DNA from: a virus
DNA length: 25,052 nucleotides
Virus record (IMG/VR): IMGVR_UViG_3300031918_000138
Coordinates: 1-25,052 of that record
Direction: 5' to 3' (one strand)
The position numbers were made by a program, and so were the translations under genes. Positions 1-7,838 of this stretch are shown here, in pieces (the first letter of the stretch is position 1; every line of letters begins with the position of its first letter). The notes beneath the pieces were generated by a model that had not been told where the DNA came from, ran no database searches, and saw only the letters and a program-made list of their open reading frames with translations.

Positions 1-20
1 GTGAGCCGGGCATCGCCCAT
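1..20 (-). CDS. Start of a further late gene, cut by the left edge
   Basis: An ATG at position 20 overlaps the TGA of the preceding tail gene by one base (TGATG). The same junction is used at 2846, 3640 and 7180. Only six codons (MGDARL) lie in the window, so no function can be given. By position it should be another tail or tail-fibre gene, or the first gene of the lysis block. No clear Shine-Dalgarno sequence precedes it, so it would depend on coupling. Confidence 0.45.
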
Positions 21-712
21 CACGGAGCGGTCGCAGGGCGGTAGGTGAACTCGCCGGCCGCGACGTGCGCCGCGGCCCAGGTCCAGGGTGACGTGGGGGT
101 GATCGCCGGGGCACCCAGCGGAGAGGTGCCCGCGACCAGCTGGACAGTCGATGCGTCGACCACGGCATGCACGACGTGGATGATGTCCTCGCGTCCCGAG
201 ACCGTGGTATCCCGGATCGAGGCGACCCCTGCGAGCACCGCGAACGGGTGCGCAGGGGTGACGGCCGGGACCGGCAGGGAGAACCGCGGGTCCGCGGTGG
301 GGAACGTGAACCCCGTCCCGAGGATGAACCGGAAGCGCACGCGCACCAGCTCGCCCTCGTAGCGCCACACGCAGTCGTTGACGGCCCCCGTGGTGCCCAG
401 CGACCACGACCCGGTGCCGGCGGTCAGGGTCGGCGTGTACGCCGTCCAGGCGCCCATCTTCCCGAGCGCCAGGGAGGCGAGCAGCTTGACCGTCGCGCCG
501 TCCGCGACGTACAGCTCCTTGGTGTCAGCCTGGTAGACGAACAGTGGACGGGACGTCGTCGGCACGATCGCCGCGATCGCGATCCCCCGCGCCGTCGCGT
601 TCGCCGCCATGACGATGTCGTTGATCGTGAGCAGCGACCCGAAGATGCCCGTGCGGGATGGCGGGACTCCAGTTGCGTCCGGGATCGTGTGCCCGCGTGC
701 GTTGGTGCCCAT
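20..712 (-). CDS. Minor tail / tail-tip protein
   Basis: A protein of 230 residues, probably part of the tail tip or fibre. The start is the ATG at 712, preceded by ACAGGAG at good spacing; the frame is open further upstream, but that part is Arg/His-rich and reads as a shadow of the neighbouring gene. Residues 1-85 are Ala/Ile/Val-rich and include the phrase FVYQADTKELYVADGATVK, of a kind seen where actinophage tail proteins display a short beta segment before the receptor-proximal part. From about residue 87 the segment AWTAYTPTLTAGTGSW opens a beta-rich domain of a type common in phage tail fibres of Gram-positive hosts. It is the last complete gene of the tail operon here and follows another minor tail gene by 14 nt. 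The tail role rests on position and this motif; no receptor can be inferred. Confidence 0.65.
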   Translation of the reverse strand: MGTNARGHTIPDATGVPPSRTGIFGSLLTINDIVMAANATARGIAIAAIVPTTSRPLFVYQADTKELYVADGATVKLLASLALGKMGAWTAYTPTLTAGTGSWSLGTTGAVNDCVWRYEGELVRVRFRFILGTGFTFPTADPRFSLPVPAVTPAHPFAVLAGVASIRDTTVSGREDIIHVVHAVVDASTVQLVAGTSPLGAPAITPTSPWTWAAAHVAAGEFTYRPATAP

Positions 713-726
713 GGTGCTCCTGTCGG

Positions 727-1743
727 TCAGGCGGGTCGGGTGTAGGTGACGGCGAGGACCATCGAGCCGGGCGTGCCGGTGCCGCCCCAGCCGGCGTACG
801 TGCCGCCGACAGCAGCCAGGCCCTTGGTGGCGCCCGTGCGCATTGCTTCGCACACGTCTGATGGCAGGTCGACGCTCACCCAGCCGCCCGGTGCGGCGGC
901 GGACGTCGCCGCGGACGTCCCGCTCGAGGAGGGCGCGCCGGCTGGCTGACTGCCCGACGCGGATCCGCGGACCGTCAGTGCAACCGACCCGCCGCCGGAG
1001 CCGTTGCGCTTGGCAGTGAGCGTGACCTTGTCGAAGCTGGTGGCGCCCAGGTTGACGAGCTGGTCACCGTAGGTGGCGAGGCCGATCAGCGTCCCTGAGC
1101 CGTAGTCCGAGCCCTGGTAGAGGTCGGAACGGCCGCCGTAGTCGCCGGTGTTCCACCGGTCCCACGCGGAACGGTCGACGCGCCACGTACCCGACCACTG
1201 CGGGCCGACGCTCGTTGTCGCCTGCACGGGGGCGGGCGCAGCCGGTGGTGGAGTCGGTGCGGCCTGCGACTGGTCCGCGATCGCCGACGGTCCCAGCACC
1301 CACATCGGGGTGCCCCAGTCGTCGAGCAGCACGAGCACCGGCTTCGGGAGCGTGCCGTACGTCGCCGCCTGGAACGGCAGCGTGTACGTCGCGCCGTCCA
1401 GCGTGACGGTGCACGTCGACGCCCCTGAGGCGGTCATCGTCCCCGCGACCGCCGTGGCGCGCGGATCCACCGGACCCAGGACCAGCACGGGACGGCCCGC
1501 GACCGGATCCAGCAGGACCCGCGCCAGGCCCTGCGGGGCCACGATGCCGACGGCCGCCACCCGGTAGCGGCCCGGCAGGGCCGGCAGCCACATCAGGGCT
1601 CCCCGCCACGACACCTGCACGCGGCGGCCGGTCGCGTCCGTGGCCCACACCGGCACGATCACCGTCAGCCCCGAGTCGGCGTCCTGCGCTGCACCCTGCG
1701 GTGCGGCCGCGGCGATCAGCCCGTCCAGGTCGAGGTCGCTCAC
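727..1743 (-). CDS. Minor tail protein with C-terminal beta-sandwich, possibly carbohydrate-binding
   Basis: A protein of 338 residues starting at GTG 1743, which overlaps the previous stop as GTGA. Residues 1-155 form a beta-rich N-terminal part (WRGALMWLPALPGRYRVAAV) with an OB-like feel. A Pro/Ala-rich linker covers about 158-178. Residues 183-338 look like one beta-sandwich: GTWRVDRSAWDRWNT, then YGGRSDLYQGSDYGSGTLIG, then alternating hydrophobic strands. A Ser/Ala/Gly-rich loop at about 268-287 sits inside that domain. Similar C-terminal domains occur in minor tail proteins of other actinophages, where binding to wall sugars is suspected. The tail-tip location follows from its position after the hub gene. 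The sugar-binding idea is inference. Confidence 0.7.
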   Translation of the reverse strand: MSDLDLDGLIAAAAPQGAAQDADSGLTVIVPVWATDATGRRVQVSWRGALMWLPALPGRYRVAAVGIVAPQGLARVLLDPVAGRPVLVLGPVDPRATAVAGTMTASGASTCTVTLDGATYTLPFQAATYGTLPKPVLVLLDDWGTPMWVLGPSAIADQSQAAPTPPPAAPAPVQATTSVGPQWSGTWRVDRSAWDRWNTGDYGGRSDLYQGSDYGSGTLIGLATYGDQLVNLGATSFDKVTLTAKRNGSGGGSVALTVRGSASGSQPAGAPSSSGTSAATSAAAPGGWVSVDLPSDVCEAMRTGATKGLAAVGGTYAGWGGTGTPGSMVLAVTYTRPA

Positions 1744-2846
1744 GCGCTCACCGCCACATCCACGCGCATCGCGCCGTCGGTGGCGACCAGAGGCAGCTCG
1801 AGGCCCGTCACCCAGCCCCAGGCGGTCGCCTCGTCGCTCGTTCCGGCGTCGGTGATCACAGCGACCGGGTCGTCCAGGTCGATGCGCGGATCGGGCAGGC
1901 ACGTCACTGGCACGCTCGACGCTGTGCGGACCGAGGTGGCGAGCATCGTGGCGGCTGACGCCTGCGCCATGGCCACGCTCGTCAGCAGCGGCGAGGACCA
2001 CTCGTCGGTGACGGCCCCATACGGACCCGTGGCCGACATGGGTCCGGTTGCCTGCTCAGCGACCGCCCAGACGTCCTGCGCGCCTGTCGCCGACGACCGC
2101 GCCACGATGCGGTTGGCAGAGCCGGAGCGCGTGTCGGATCCCGTGGCTGACATGAGGGTGCCGCGGGCGCCGGAGCGGATCGTCAGGACCGGAGTCGGGA
2201 CATCCGCCAGCGGTGGTCGCAGGACCACCTGTCCCCACTCGTCGGTGCGCAGCAGCGCTGGCCACGCGGCCGCGATCTCTCGTAGCGCGGCAAGTCGGTC
2301 CGTTGACCATGCCATCGAGCCGGGAGCGGTCCGGTCAGTGAGCGCAGCGCTGACGGACAGGCCCATGCCCGGCGGGAGGAGCCGCCGGGCCTCAGAGGTG
2401 AGGGTCCCGCCCGCGAGGGGCGCGAGGGCCACGGCGGGCCGGTCGTCGCTCACCCGACGCAGCAGGCCCTCACCAGTGACCTGGATCGACCCGTCGCTGT
2501 TCTCGTCCCAGTCGGTGACCAGGAACCTGCCGCGGCGCGTCTCCCAGGTCTGCCCCGACACCGACGACGCGACGATGACCGTCACGTCCAGCTCCTGCCC
2601 GAACCTGGCCAGCGGATGGGTTGCGCTGCGCGGTTTCCAGTCGAACCCGTGACCGTCCACGGTGCTGCGTCTGGGGACGTTCAGGGTCAGCAGCCACAGG
2701 GTGCCGCGGCTGGCCGACCCGACGATCTTCGACCCGGCCATCACCGGCACGTCGCCGGCGAGAAGGACACCGCTGAGCCACGACGAGACGCGGCAGCCCC
2801 ACCGGCATGACCCCGACAGCACCTCGTCCGGTGCGCCAGCCAGCAT
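1740..2846 (-). CDS. DUF5047-type tail protein, likely baseplate hub / tail-associated protein
   Basis: A protein of 368 residues starting at ATG 2846, fused to the preceding stop as TGATG. The N-terminal third (a short helical lead, then DVPVMAGSKIVGSASRGTLW, a long Arg-rich strand region and GRFLVTDWDENSDGSIQVTG) follows the pattern of DUF5047 proteins of actinophage tails. In these a gp27-like hub domain defines the tail tip under the distal tail protein. The middle part (GSMAWSTDRLAALREIAAAW) and the C-terminal beta domain (DPRIDLDDPVAVITDAGTS) fit the rest of such hub proteins. It lies directly after the distal tail gene and before two minor tail genes, the usual order. No enzymatic motif is visible, so wall hydrolysis is not claimed. 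Confidence 0.75.
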   Translation of the reverse strand: MLAGAPDEVLSGSCRWGCRVSSWLSGVLLAGDVPVMAGSKIVGSASRGTLWLLTLNVPRRSTVDGHGFDWKPRSATHPLARFGQELDVTVIVASSVSGQTWETRRGRFLVTDWDENSDGSIQVTGEGLLRRVSDDRPAVALAPLAGGTLTSEARRLLPPGMGLSVSAALTDRTAPGSMAWSTDRLAALREIAAAWPALLRTDEWGQVVLRPPLADVPTPVLTIRSGARGTLMSATGSDTRSGSANRIVARSSATGAQDVWAVAEQATGPMSATGPYGAVTDEWSSPLLTSVAMAQASAATMLATSVRTASSVPVTCLPDPRIDLDDPVAVITDAGTSDEATAWGWVTGLELPLVATDGAMRVDVAVSA

Positions 2847-3640
2847 CAGAGCTGCGACCAGTCGTAGGTGTCGAACTGGTCCCACGTCATCCCGGCGAAG
2901 ATCGTGTCGAAGTTCGTCCAGGTGCGGGTGAGCATCGGGGTGTCGAAGTCGTCCCAGTTGAACGAGGCGACGGGCGTGCTGGGCTCCGGGTCGTCGACCA
3001 GGATGTACGGCAGCGCCCAGCGCCGCTTGTCCCCCCACTGCGTGGACGCGCCGACGATCTGGTGACCCGCCCGCGTGGGCTGCAGCAGATCCACAGCCGG
3101 CCGGAGGGGCAGTACCGTGCCATCGGTGCGCAGCACAACCGGGCCGCCCAGCAGCAGGAGCTCCTCGAGGCCGATCGTCGCCGCACCCACCGTTGTCAGC
3201 GCGAGTTCGCCGCCGCCGTCACCGCCGAGCATGTAGCGCACCGGTGGGCGACGCCGACCGGGGACGGTGAGGACCACCGACATCAGCTCGAGCTCCCGCG
3301 GATCCGCGTTGTCACCGAGCTGCACCGGGACGACGCGCTGCCCGTCGAGGGACTGCAGCACCGCCCGGCCGCCGTAGGACACCGTCACGGGGGCAGAGGT
3401 GTAGGTGACGCCCGCGACGACCGCCGTGTAGGTGACGGGGGTGTTGAGCGCGGAGCGTGTGTCGGCGAGGATCACCTGGGCCCCCGTGGAGATGCCGGAC
3501 CCGCCGGGGATCGTCCAGGTCGATGCCCCAGTCGAACCGGTGACGAGGTACGTCTGTCCGGCGGTCGTGCCGTTGAGGAGCACCTGCACGGGGCAGGGTG
3601 CGGCGGTGCCGACGAGGGCAGCGGTCAGGGTGACGGCCAT
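2846..3640 (-). CDS. Distal tail-like minor tail protein with C-terminal aromatic repeats
   Basis: A protein of 264 residues starting at ATG 3640, which overlaps the tape measure stop as TGATG. Residues 1-95 are Thr/Val-rich strands resembling an Ig-like fold. Residues 96-225 are beta-rich and contain RYMLGGDGGGELALTT and DKRRWALPYILVDDPEPSTP, a pattern seen in actinophage proteins placed right after the tape measure. This slot normally holds the distal tail protein, which joins tail tube and tip. The last 36 residues carry three copies of a 12-residue unit with Trp at 229, 241 and 253, each followed by a Phe-Asp-Thr core. Short W/F repeats of this sort are known at the ends of some actinophage tail proteins. 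The Dit role is inferred from gene order. Confidence 0.7.
   Translation of the reverse strand: MAVTLTAALVGTAAPCPVQVLLNGTTAGQTYLVTGSTGASTWTIPGGSGISTGAQVILADTRSALNTPVTYTAVVAGVTYTSAPVTVSYGGRAVLQSLDGQRVVPVQLGDNADPRELELMSVVLTVPGRRRPPVRYMLGGDGGGELALTTVGAATIGLEELLLLGGPVVLRTDGTVLPLRPAVDLLQPTRAGHQIVGASTQWGDKRRWALPYILVDDPEPSTPVASFNWDDFDTPMLTRTWTNFDTIFAGMTWDQFDTYDWSQL
2849..2965 (-). repeat. Three 12-residue W-x-x-F-D-T protein repeats
   Basis: The C-terminal 39 residues of the distal tail-like protein contain WDDFDT, WTNFDT and WDQFDT with an exact spacing of 12 residues (W229, W241, W253) and a final W261. The period is clear at protein level, while the codons differ, so selection on the protein rather than recent duplication maintains it. 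Confidence 0.8.
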
Positions 3641-5277
3641 CAGCGCACCGCCCGTCGCACAGCTGAGGTGGCTTCGGCCTTGGCGATGCCCCGCATCTGA
3701 CCGACGAGGCCGCCGCCGAGATCGAGGGTGCCTTCGATGATGAGCCGGTCAGACAGCCCGCCAGGGTTCGCGTTGACGATGCTGCCGTCAGCCATGGGCA
3801 TGAGGCGGTTGGCCTCGGTGAGCAGGGCCCGCGACCTGGCTGATCCGTCGAGGGGGATGTAGGCCTCGGGGACGTCGGTGCGGTCACCGACGACGCGCCA
3901 CGTGCCCGGGGGCACCTTCGTGGCGAGGGGCTCCATCGGCGACAGGACGCCGCCGGCGGCCATCGGCAGCACGATGCGACCCATCGCGTTCCCGACGACC
4001 TGACCACCGCTGCCGCCGGCCCCGGTGGCGATGCGGAAGCCGTGGTCGCCGGTGATGTTGCGGATGATGGCCTGGGTGTCCTGGAGGTAGCGGTACGTCT
4101 CGGCGTAGTTCAGGTACTTGATGTCGAACTCGCCGCTGTGCACCTCGCTGATCGAGGTGACGAGGGCGTCGACACGCGTCGACGCGCCGTACGCCTTGTC
4201 AGCGGAGGCGTCCATCGCCGCGTTGTAGGCCTGCTGCGCGCCCGTGGCGGTCGCGAGGTCAGTCGCAGCTAGCCCGTACGTGGCGCGGGCCGCCTCGAGG
4301 GAGTCGATGGTGTCCCGCTCGGCGGTGATCTGGTTGCGCAGCGTCTCGACCTGGTCGACGGTCAGATCCTTATTCGTCGTCAGCTCTTCGCCGAGCGCCT
4401 TGATCCGCTGCGTGTGCGGAGCGAGCAGGTCGTCGTACGCGCCGGTGACGCGCTTGGCGGCGTCGACGTCGCCGGCGAGGGCCCGCAGCACGTCACCGAG
4501 GCTGGCCCCGGACTCCTTCGCGGCGGCCTGCGCGTTCGCGAGCTTGCCGGCGTCCTGGACGAGGGTCTTCACGTTGTCGGAGATCAGCGACTCAGAGGCG
4601 ACGCGCCGCTGGGAAGCGATGAGGTCATCGGACAGAGAGGTGACCCGCGCGTTCGTCTCCTCGGCGCTGGCTGACGCGCCGGAGAACACGGCGCCGATGG
4701 CGGCACCGACGCCGGCGATGAGCAGGCCCCAGCCGGGGATGGCGGCCGCGAGGCCGCCGAGGGTCCCCTGGACGAGGTCGACCGCGCTGGTCATGTCGCC
4801 GCGGAACGAGGAGGCGACCTCGGAGATGTTGGCCACCGCTTCGGACTTGAACTCACCCACGGCCGCTCCGGCGCGACCGACACCGTCGCCGGTGTTCTTG
4901 TCGACGGCGTCGCCGGTGCGCTGCGACTCCTCACGCACCTGGCCGAGCGCGTCGTCGTACGCCTCCTGCAGCTGCTCGGCGGCGTTCTTGTGGGCCTTCT
5001 CGATGTCGTCGGCGGACAGTTCACCGGATCGGGCCGCGGCGTCCAGGGCCTTGTCGATCTCCCGCTTCGCGTCATCGAAGAACCCGGGCAGGTCGTCTGC
5101 GGATGCCCCGACCTCACGCAGGGCGAGGAGGATCTTCTTCGTGTCGACCGACAGCGGGAGCTCGGTCTTCTTCCCGGTCAGGTCCTTGCGGATCGCGTCG
5201 ACCTCACTGACGCCCTTCTTGACGGGGTCAGTGTTGGCGGTGAACACGTACTCGAGCTCGCCGACGCGAGTGCTCAC
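3640..5277 (-). CDS. Tape measure protein
   Basis: A protein of 545 residues starting at GTG 5277, just after the stop of the frameshifted chaperone, with GGTGAG as ribosome site. It sets tail length and is packed inside the tail tube. Residues 1-160 and 205-400 are largely helical, charged and Ala-rich; residues 173-200 form one hydrophobic segment (GLAAAIPGWGLLIAGVGAAI) expected in membrane-penetrating tape measures. The C-terminal part has the typical phrase MAAGGVLSPMEPLATKVPPG, then WRVVGDRTDVPEAYIPLDG, common near the ends of actinophage tape measures. At about 0.15 nm per residue it would specify a tail near 80 nm, short for the group. No lytic transglycosylase or peptidase motif is evident. 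Position after the G/GT genes supports the call. Confidence 0.9.
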   Translation of the reverse strand: MSTRVGELEYVFTANTDPVKKGVSEVDAIRKDLTGKKTELPLSVDTKKILLALREVGASADDLPGFFDDAKREIDKALDAAARSGELSADDIEKAHKNAAEQLQEAYDDALGQVREESQRTGDAVDKNTGDGVGRAGAAVGEFKSEAVANISEVASSFRGDMTSAVDLVQGTLGGLAAAIPGWGLLIAGVGAAIGAVFSGASASAEETNARVTSLSDDLIASQRRVASESLISDNVKTLVQDAGKLANAQAAAKESGASLGDVLRALAGDVDAAKRVTGAYDDLLAPHTQRIKALGEELTTNKDLTVDQVETLRNQITAERDTIDSLEAARATYGLAATDLATATGAQQAYNAAMDASADKAYGASTRVDALVTSISEVHSGEFDIKYLNYAETYRYLQDTQAIIRNITGDHGFRIATGAGGSGGQVVGNAMGRIVLPMAAGGVLSPMEPLATKVPPGTWRVVGDRTDVPEAYIPLDGSARSRALLTEANRLMPMADGSIVNANPGGLSDRLIIEGTLDLGGGLVGQMRGIAKAEATSAVRRAVR

Positions 5278-5281
5278 GCTC

Positions 5282-5994
5282 TCACCGCCTCAGTGCTCGG
5301 CCCAGGCGGGTCCCTGGGGTGACGGTCAGATCGAGGATGAGGGTGCGGACTCCTGGCCAGGGCCGGTCAAGGACGGCGGGGTCCCACAGGTCCAGCTGGT
5401 GCCGCTCGGACAGGTCCGCGATGACGAGGTCCCAGTGGGGCAGGATCGCGGACCAGGAGTCGTCGACGTGGATGGTCCCGCGGCGAGGGGCGTCGGGTCG
5501 CAGCTGGGCGGGCAGCCGGTAGTCGGGGTACCAGCCGTCGGCGTCGGGCTGGCCTACCCCGTACGGCGCCCACTCCTGCGCCGTGGTGGGCCTTTTGGGT
5601 CCGGCTCACCGGCGCCGGCCGCCTCGCTCTGCTCGCCCCACAGGGCAGTGCCGTACGCGTCGGCGATGGTGCGGCCGCGCGCCCAGTAGATGACCGTCCA
5701 GATCGCGGCACGCTGCATCTCGATGGCGGGGAGCTCGTCGTCGAGCATGCGGTCGTACACGTCCTGCCCGAACGCGACCACCTCGAGGAGGGTGCCGCCG
5801 ATCTCCTCGAGCAGCGTCGCGAGCTCGTCGGGGATCGGTCCGGTGACGACCCCGACGGAGTGCTCGATGCGGATCGCACAGGCGAGGATCCGGCGGGCGC
5901 CCCGCACGCTCGGAGGACGCACCGTGTAGGTGTGCCCTCCGAGCGGCAGGACCAGGTCGGGGCTCGCCCAGGAGGTGAAGTCCGCGACGGGCAC
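5282..5994 (-). CDS. Tail assembly chaperone, -1 frameshift product (GT type)
   Basis: The product expected when ribosomes slip at CCCAAAA (5599-5593). It reads frame 0 from GTG 5994 to the Lys codon at 5595-5593, then re-reads base 5593 and continues in the -1 frame to TGA 5284-5282. It would have 237 residues: 134 shared ones, then 103 of the T part. The T part starts RPTTAQEWAPYGVGQPDADG, runs on through HVDDSWSAILPHWDLVIADL and ends LGRALRR. This frame has no start codon of its own, is free of stops from 5605 to 5284 and has strongly coding third positions. In siphoviruses the longer form helps wrap the tape measure and recruit tail tube subunits. It ends 4 nt before the tape measure start, as usual. 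Confidence 0.88.
5554..5994 (-). CDS. Tail assembly chaperone, unshifted product (G type)
   Basis: A protein of 146 residues read without frameshifting. The start is taken as GTG 5994, two bases after the stop of the major tail protein, with no clear ribosome site, so reinitiation is likely. Residues 1-40 (VADFTSWASPDLVLPLGGHT) and the helical core (IPDELATLLEEIGGTLLEVV, then AAIWTVIYWARGRTIADAYG) match the small helical chaperones encoded between major tail protein and tape measure. The final 12 residues after the slip site (GPPRRRSGRRTG) are basic and look like read-through of the alternative frame rather than a folded domain. It should be the major product, with a minority of ribosomes making the longer form. 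Confidence 0.88.
   Translation of the reverse strand: MPVADFTSWASPDLVLPLGGHTYTVRPPSVRGARRILACAIRIEHSVGVVTGPIPDELATLLEEIGGTLLEVVAFGQDVYDRMLDDELPAIEMQRAAIWTVIYWARGRTIADAYGTALWGEQSEAAGAGEPDPKGPPRRRSGRRTG
5593..5599 (-). other. Slippery heptamer CCCAAAA for -1 frameshifting
   Basis: On the coding strand the sequence is GAC CCA AAA GGC, giving the canonical X XXY YYZ heptamer C-CCA-AAA in the correct phase. Slipping back one base re-pairs both tRNAs as CCC and AAA and enters the frame that is open to 5282. It is near the end of the G gene, its standard place in siphophage tail operons. Confidence 0.9.
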
Positions 5995-5996
5995 GG

Positions 5997-6764
5997 TCAG
6001 GCGCGGGTGTAGGCGAGCGCGTTGCTCGTGCCGGTCGGGTTGATGACGGTGACGGGTGCGGAGCCGGCGCTGCCGGCGGGCATGACCGCGACGATCGTGG
6101 CGTCTCCGATGATGGAGAACACGGTGGCCGACACGGCCGCGAACTTCACGCTCGTCGCCGTGGCGAAGCCGGTGCCGGTGATGGTGACGAGCGCGGCCGC
6201 GGCGGCGCCCGACGGGGTGGCGGACAGGACCGTCGGTGCGGCCGCACCCCACCCGGTGAACGGGTTGGTGATGTCGACCGCCGCGCCCTTCCCGGTGAGG
6301 GTGATGTTCAGCATCTCGACTGCGCCGTCGGGGCCGGTGTTGGCGCGCTGCGCCGCGACCGTGAAGAAGCCGCGGCCGGCGTCCGTGGGGTTGGCCACGC
6401 CTGCCTCGGGCTTGTGGTACCAGCGCACGTCGATGACGGCGTTGTCGCCCTTGGAGGCGTTCTTCGTCCGCTGGAGGAGGGCCTCGATCTCCGGCAGGTA
6501 CAGGCCGGTGCTGGACGAGCGGTTGACCTGCACGGCGAACGCGAGGTTGACGTTCCAGCCGACGACGTCGGCGTTGTCCGCGCCGAAGTCGTCGTAGCTC
6601 TGGGCGGTCTGCGTCTTGGGTGACGGGGTCGGCTGGAACCCCGAGATGCGGCGCACCGGCTGCCAGGTGGGCGATGCGTACGTGCCGAGGTTGACGTCCA
6701 GGCCGTATTCGTAGGAGTGTCCGAGGACGCTGCCGCCCGGGAGGGCGGGTGCGGTGGGGCTCAT
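5997..6764 (-). CDS. Major tail protein with C-terminal IPT/TIG (Ig-like) domain
   Basis: A protein of 255 residues that should polymerise into the tail tube. The start is ATG 6764 (ATGA overlap), with GGAGG eight bases upstream. Residues 1-175 form the tube domain; typical pieces are NLGTYASPTWQPVRRISGFQ and WNVNLAFAVQVNRSSSTGLY, and KGDNAVIDVRWYHKPEAG. Residues 176-255 match the IPT/TIG pattern: PTVLSATPSGAAAAALVTIT, GTGFATATSVKF, then AVMPAGSAGSAPVTVINPTG and a final aromatic strand. Such Ig-like domains project from phage tail tubes and may bind host surface sugars weakly. It precedes the chaperone pair, which confirms the slot. The start of the C-terminal domain is approximate. Confidence 0.9.
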   Translation of the reverse strand: MSPTAPALPGGSVLGHSYEYGLDVNLGTYASPTWQPVRRISGFQPTPSPKTQTAQSYDDFGADNADVVGWNVNLAFAVQVNRSSSTGLYLPEIEALLQRTKNASKGDNAVIDVRWYHKPEAGVANPTDAGRGFFTVAAQRANTGPDGAVEMLNITLTGKGAAVDITNPFTGWGAAAPTVLSATPSGAAAAALVTITGTGFATATSVKFAAVSATVFSIIGDATIVAVMPAGSAGSAPVTVINPTGTSNALAYTRA

Positions 6765-7180
6765 GAGGATGCCTCCGGGTTGTCGAGGATGATCTGGTAG
6801 GAGTCGGCGCGCTCCTGGCGGGCGGACTCGTCGGTGCCGAGCTGGGCCACCAGGACCCGGGTGACCAGGGACAGGCCGGCGACACGGGCCAGGCCGTGCA
6901 GCGCGGTGAAGGCGGCGGCGGCGAGCGTGTCGGCGCTGGCCGGGTCGTTGCGGGCGCCGCGGAAGCGCAGCTGTACCCGCCGCACCCGGACACCGACGGG
7001 GTGTGGGTCGTCGGCGTAGTAGACGCGCAACCCCACCCCCTGGTCGGGGGCGGGGGCGATCGCGCCGTAGTAGATGCCGACCTCGCTGGGGTCGTAGGCG
7101 GGGCCCGTGGGGCGCCACGGCCAGCCGGTCCCGTCGGCGAGCAGCTGCGCGAGGGTGATGGTGAGCGTGGTGTCGTCCAT
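6761..7180 (-). CDS. Tail terminator / minor capsid-type protein
   Basis: A protein of 139 residues starting at ATG 7180, overlapping the previous stop by one base, with GGGGAG close upstream. It has an alpha/beta make-up: an N-terminal helix (TLTITLAQLLADGTGW), then IYYGAIAPAPDQGVGLRVYY, a strand RRVQLRFRGARNDPASADTL and a helix AAAAFTALHGLARVAG. This pattern of paired inputs and Leu-rich helix is that of the phage minor capsid/tail terminator family (gpU-like role), which caps the tail tube and joins it to the head. Position immediately before the major tail protein agrees. Exact family membership is inferred by eye. Confidence 0.72.
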   Translation of the reverse strand: MDDTTLTITLAQLLADGTGWPWRPTGPAYDPSEVGIYYGAIAPAPDQGVGLRVYYADDPHPVGVRVRRVQLRFRGARNDPASADTLAAAAFTALHGLARVAGLSLVTRVLVAQLGTDESARQERADSYQIILDNPEASS

Positions 7181-7515
7181 CAGCTCCCCAGTGCTCGTCG
7201 GGCGGCGGCGGCCATCAGCTGGTCGCAGTCAGGCAGGGCCTGCTGGCCACCGACCTCGAGGTACTTGGCCTGTCCGTCGTCGTGCCGGTAGGTGAGGTCC
7301 TCGTGCTGGCGGACGGCGTACGGGAGGTCGCTACTGACGGACGCGGTCAGGTCGTCAGCGGTGGCTTCGGTGACGACGAGGCTGTCGCGCAGGTCCCCGT
7401 ACTCGAGGGGTGTGAGGGGGATGGTGACGGCCTGGACGCGTGCGGCGGCGAGGTTGAGGCCTTCGGCGGCGGCGGCGTCGATGAGCGAGCCGATCTGCTC
7501 CGGGGTCAGGCTCAC
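7180..7515 (-). CDS. Neck / tail-completion protein, Minor_capsid_2 or gp10-like
   Basis: A protein of 111 residues starting at GTG 7515 in a GTGA overlap, with GAGGT nine bases upstream. An N-terminal helical region (LTPEQIGSLIDAAAAEGLNL) is followed by PLTPLEYGDLRDSLVV and the motif SDLPYAVRQHEDLTYRHDDG, then AKYLEVGG. The Tyr-Ala-x-x-x-His near a Gly/Lys-rich strand is characteristic of Minor_capsid_2 and HK97 gp10-like proteins that act between head closure and tail terminator. The gene order on both sides is that of the connector cluster. Confidence 0.75.
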   Translation of the reverse strand: MSLTPEQIGSLIDAAAAEGLNLAAARVQAVTIPLTPLEYGDLRDSLVVTEATADDLTASVSSDLPYAVRQHEDLTYRHDDGQAKYLEVGGQQALPDCDQLMAAAARRALGS

Positions 7516-7838
7516 GTAAGCGCGACCTCGACATGGTCGGGCAGATCCAGGCCGCCGGAGGTGCGGGCGGCGACGGTGATGACGGTGGCCACGCGCCCCG
7601 ACGGCAGGGTGACTTCGCTGCCGGTCGTGTACAGCGCTGCGTGGGCCTGGTCGACGTCGTAAAGGGTCGCCTCGGACACGACCTGGCTGGCGTCGGCACC
7701 TCGCACGAGCCGCCGCTTGTCGTCGACCCAGCAGGTGACGTCGACGGGGGTGCCCCAGGTCTGTCCGAGGCCGGTGGTGGCGACCAGGGTGCGCACGGTG
7801 ACGGCGTGCACCATGAAATCGTCCAGGTCGCTGCTCAT
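7512..7838 (-). CDS. Head closure / stopper protein
   Basis: A protein of 108 residues starting at ATG 7838 (ATGA overlap). It is a small beta-barrel candidate: FMVHAVTVRTLVATTGLGQT, WGTPVDVTCWVDDKRRLVRG, then VSEATLYDVD, VTLPSGRVATVITVAARTSG and a closing LDLPDHVEVALT. This order of strands, including the CWVDDKRRLVR phrase and the SGR-VITVA turn, is that of head-tail joining proteins (SPP1 gp16/HK97 gp7-like role) of actinophages. It would close the portal channel after packaging. The exact Pfam family (Minor_capsid_1 or H_T_join) cannot be settled here. Confidence 0.75.
   Translation of the reverse strand: MSSDLDDFMVHAVTVRTLVATTGLGQTWGTPVDVTCWVDDKRRLVRGADASQVVSEATLYDVDQAHAALYTTGSEVTLPSGRVATVITVAARTSGGLDLPDHVEVALT

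Noticed and set aside
4244-5689. Long plus-strand open frame of 481 codons across tape measure and chaperone
   Set aside because: Antisense to well-supported tail genes. It is low-complexity Ser/Arg/Ala and without a ribosome site.
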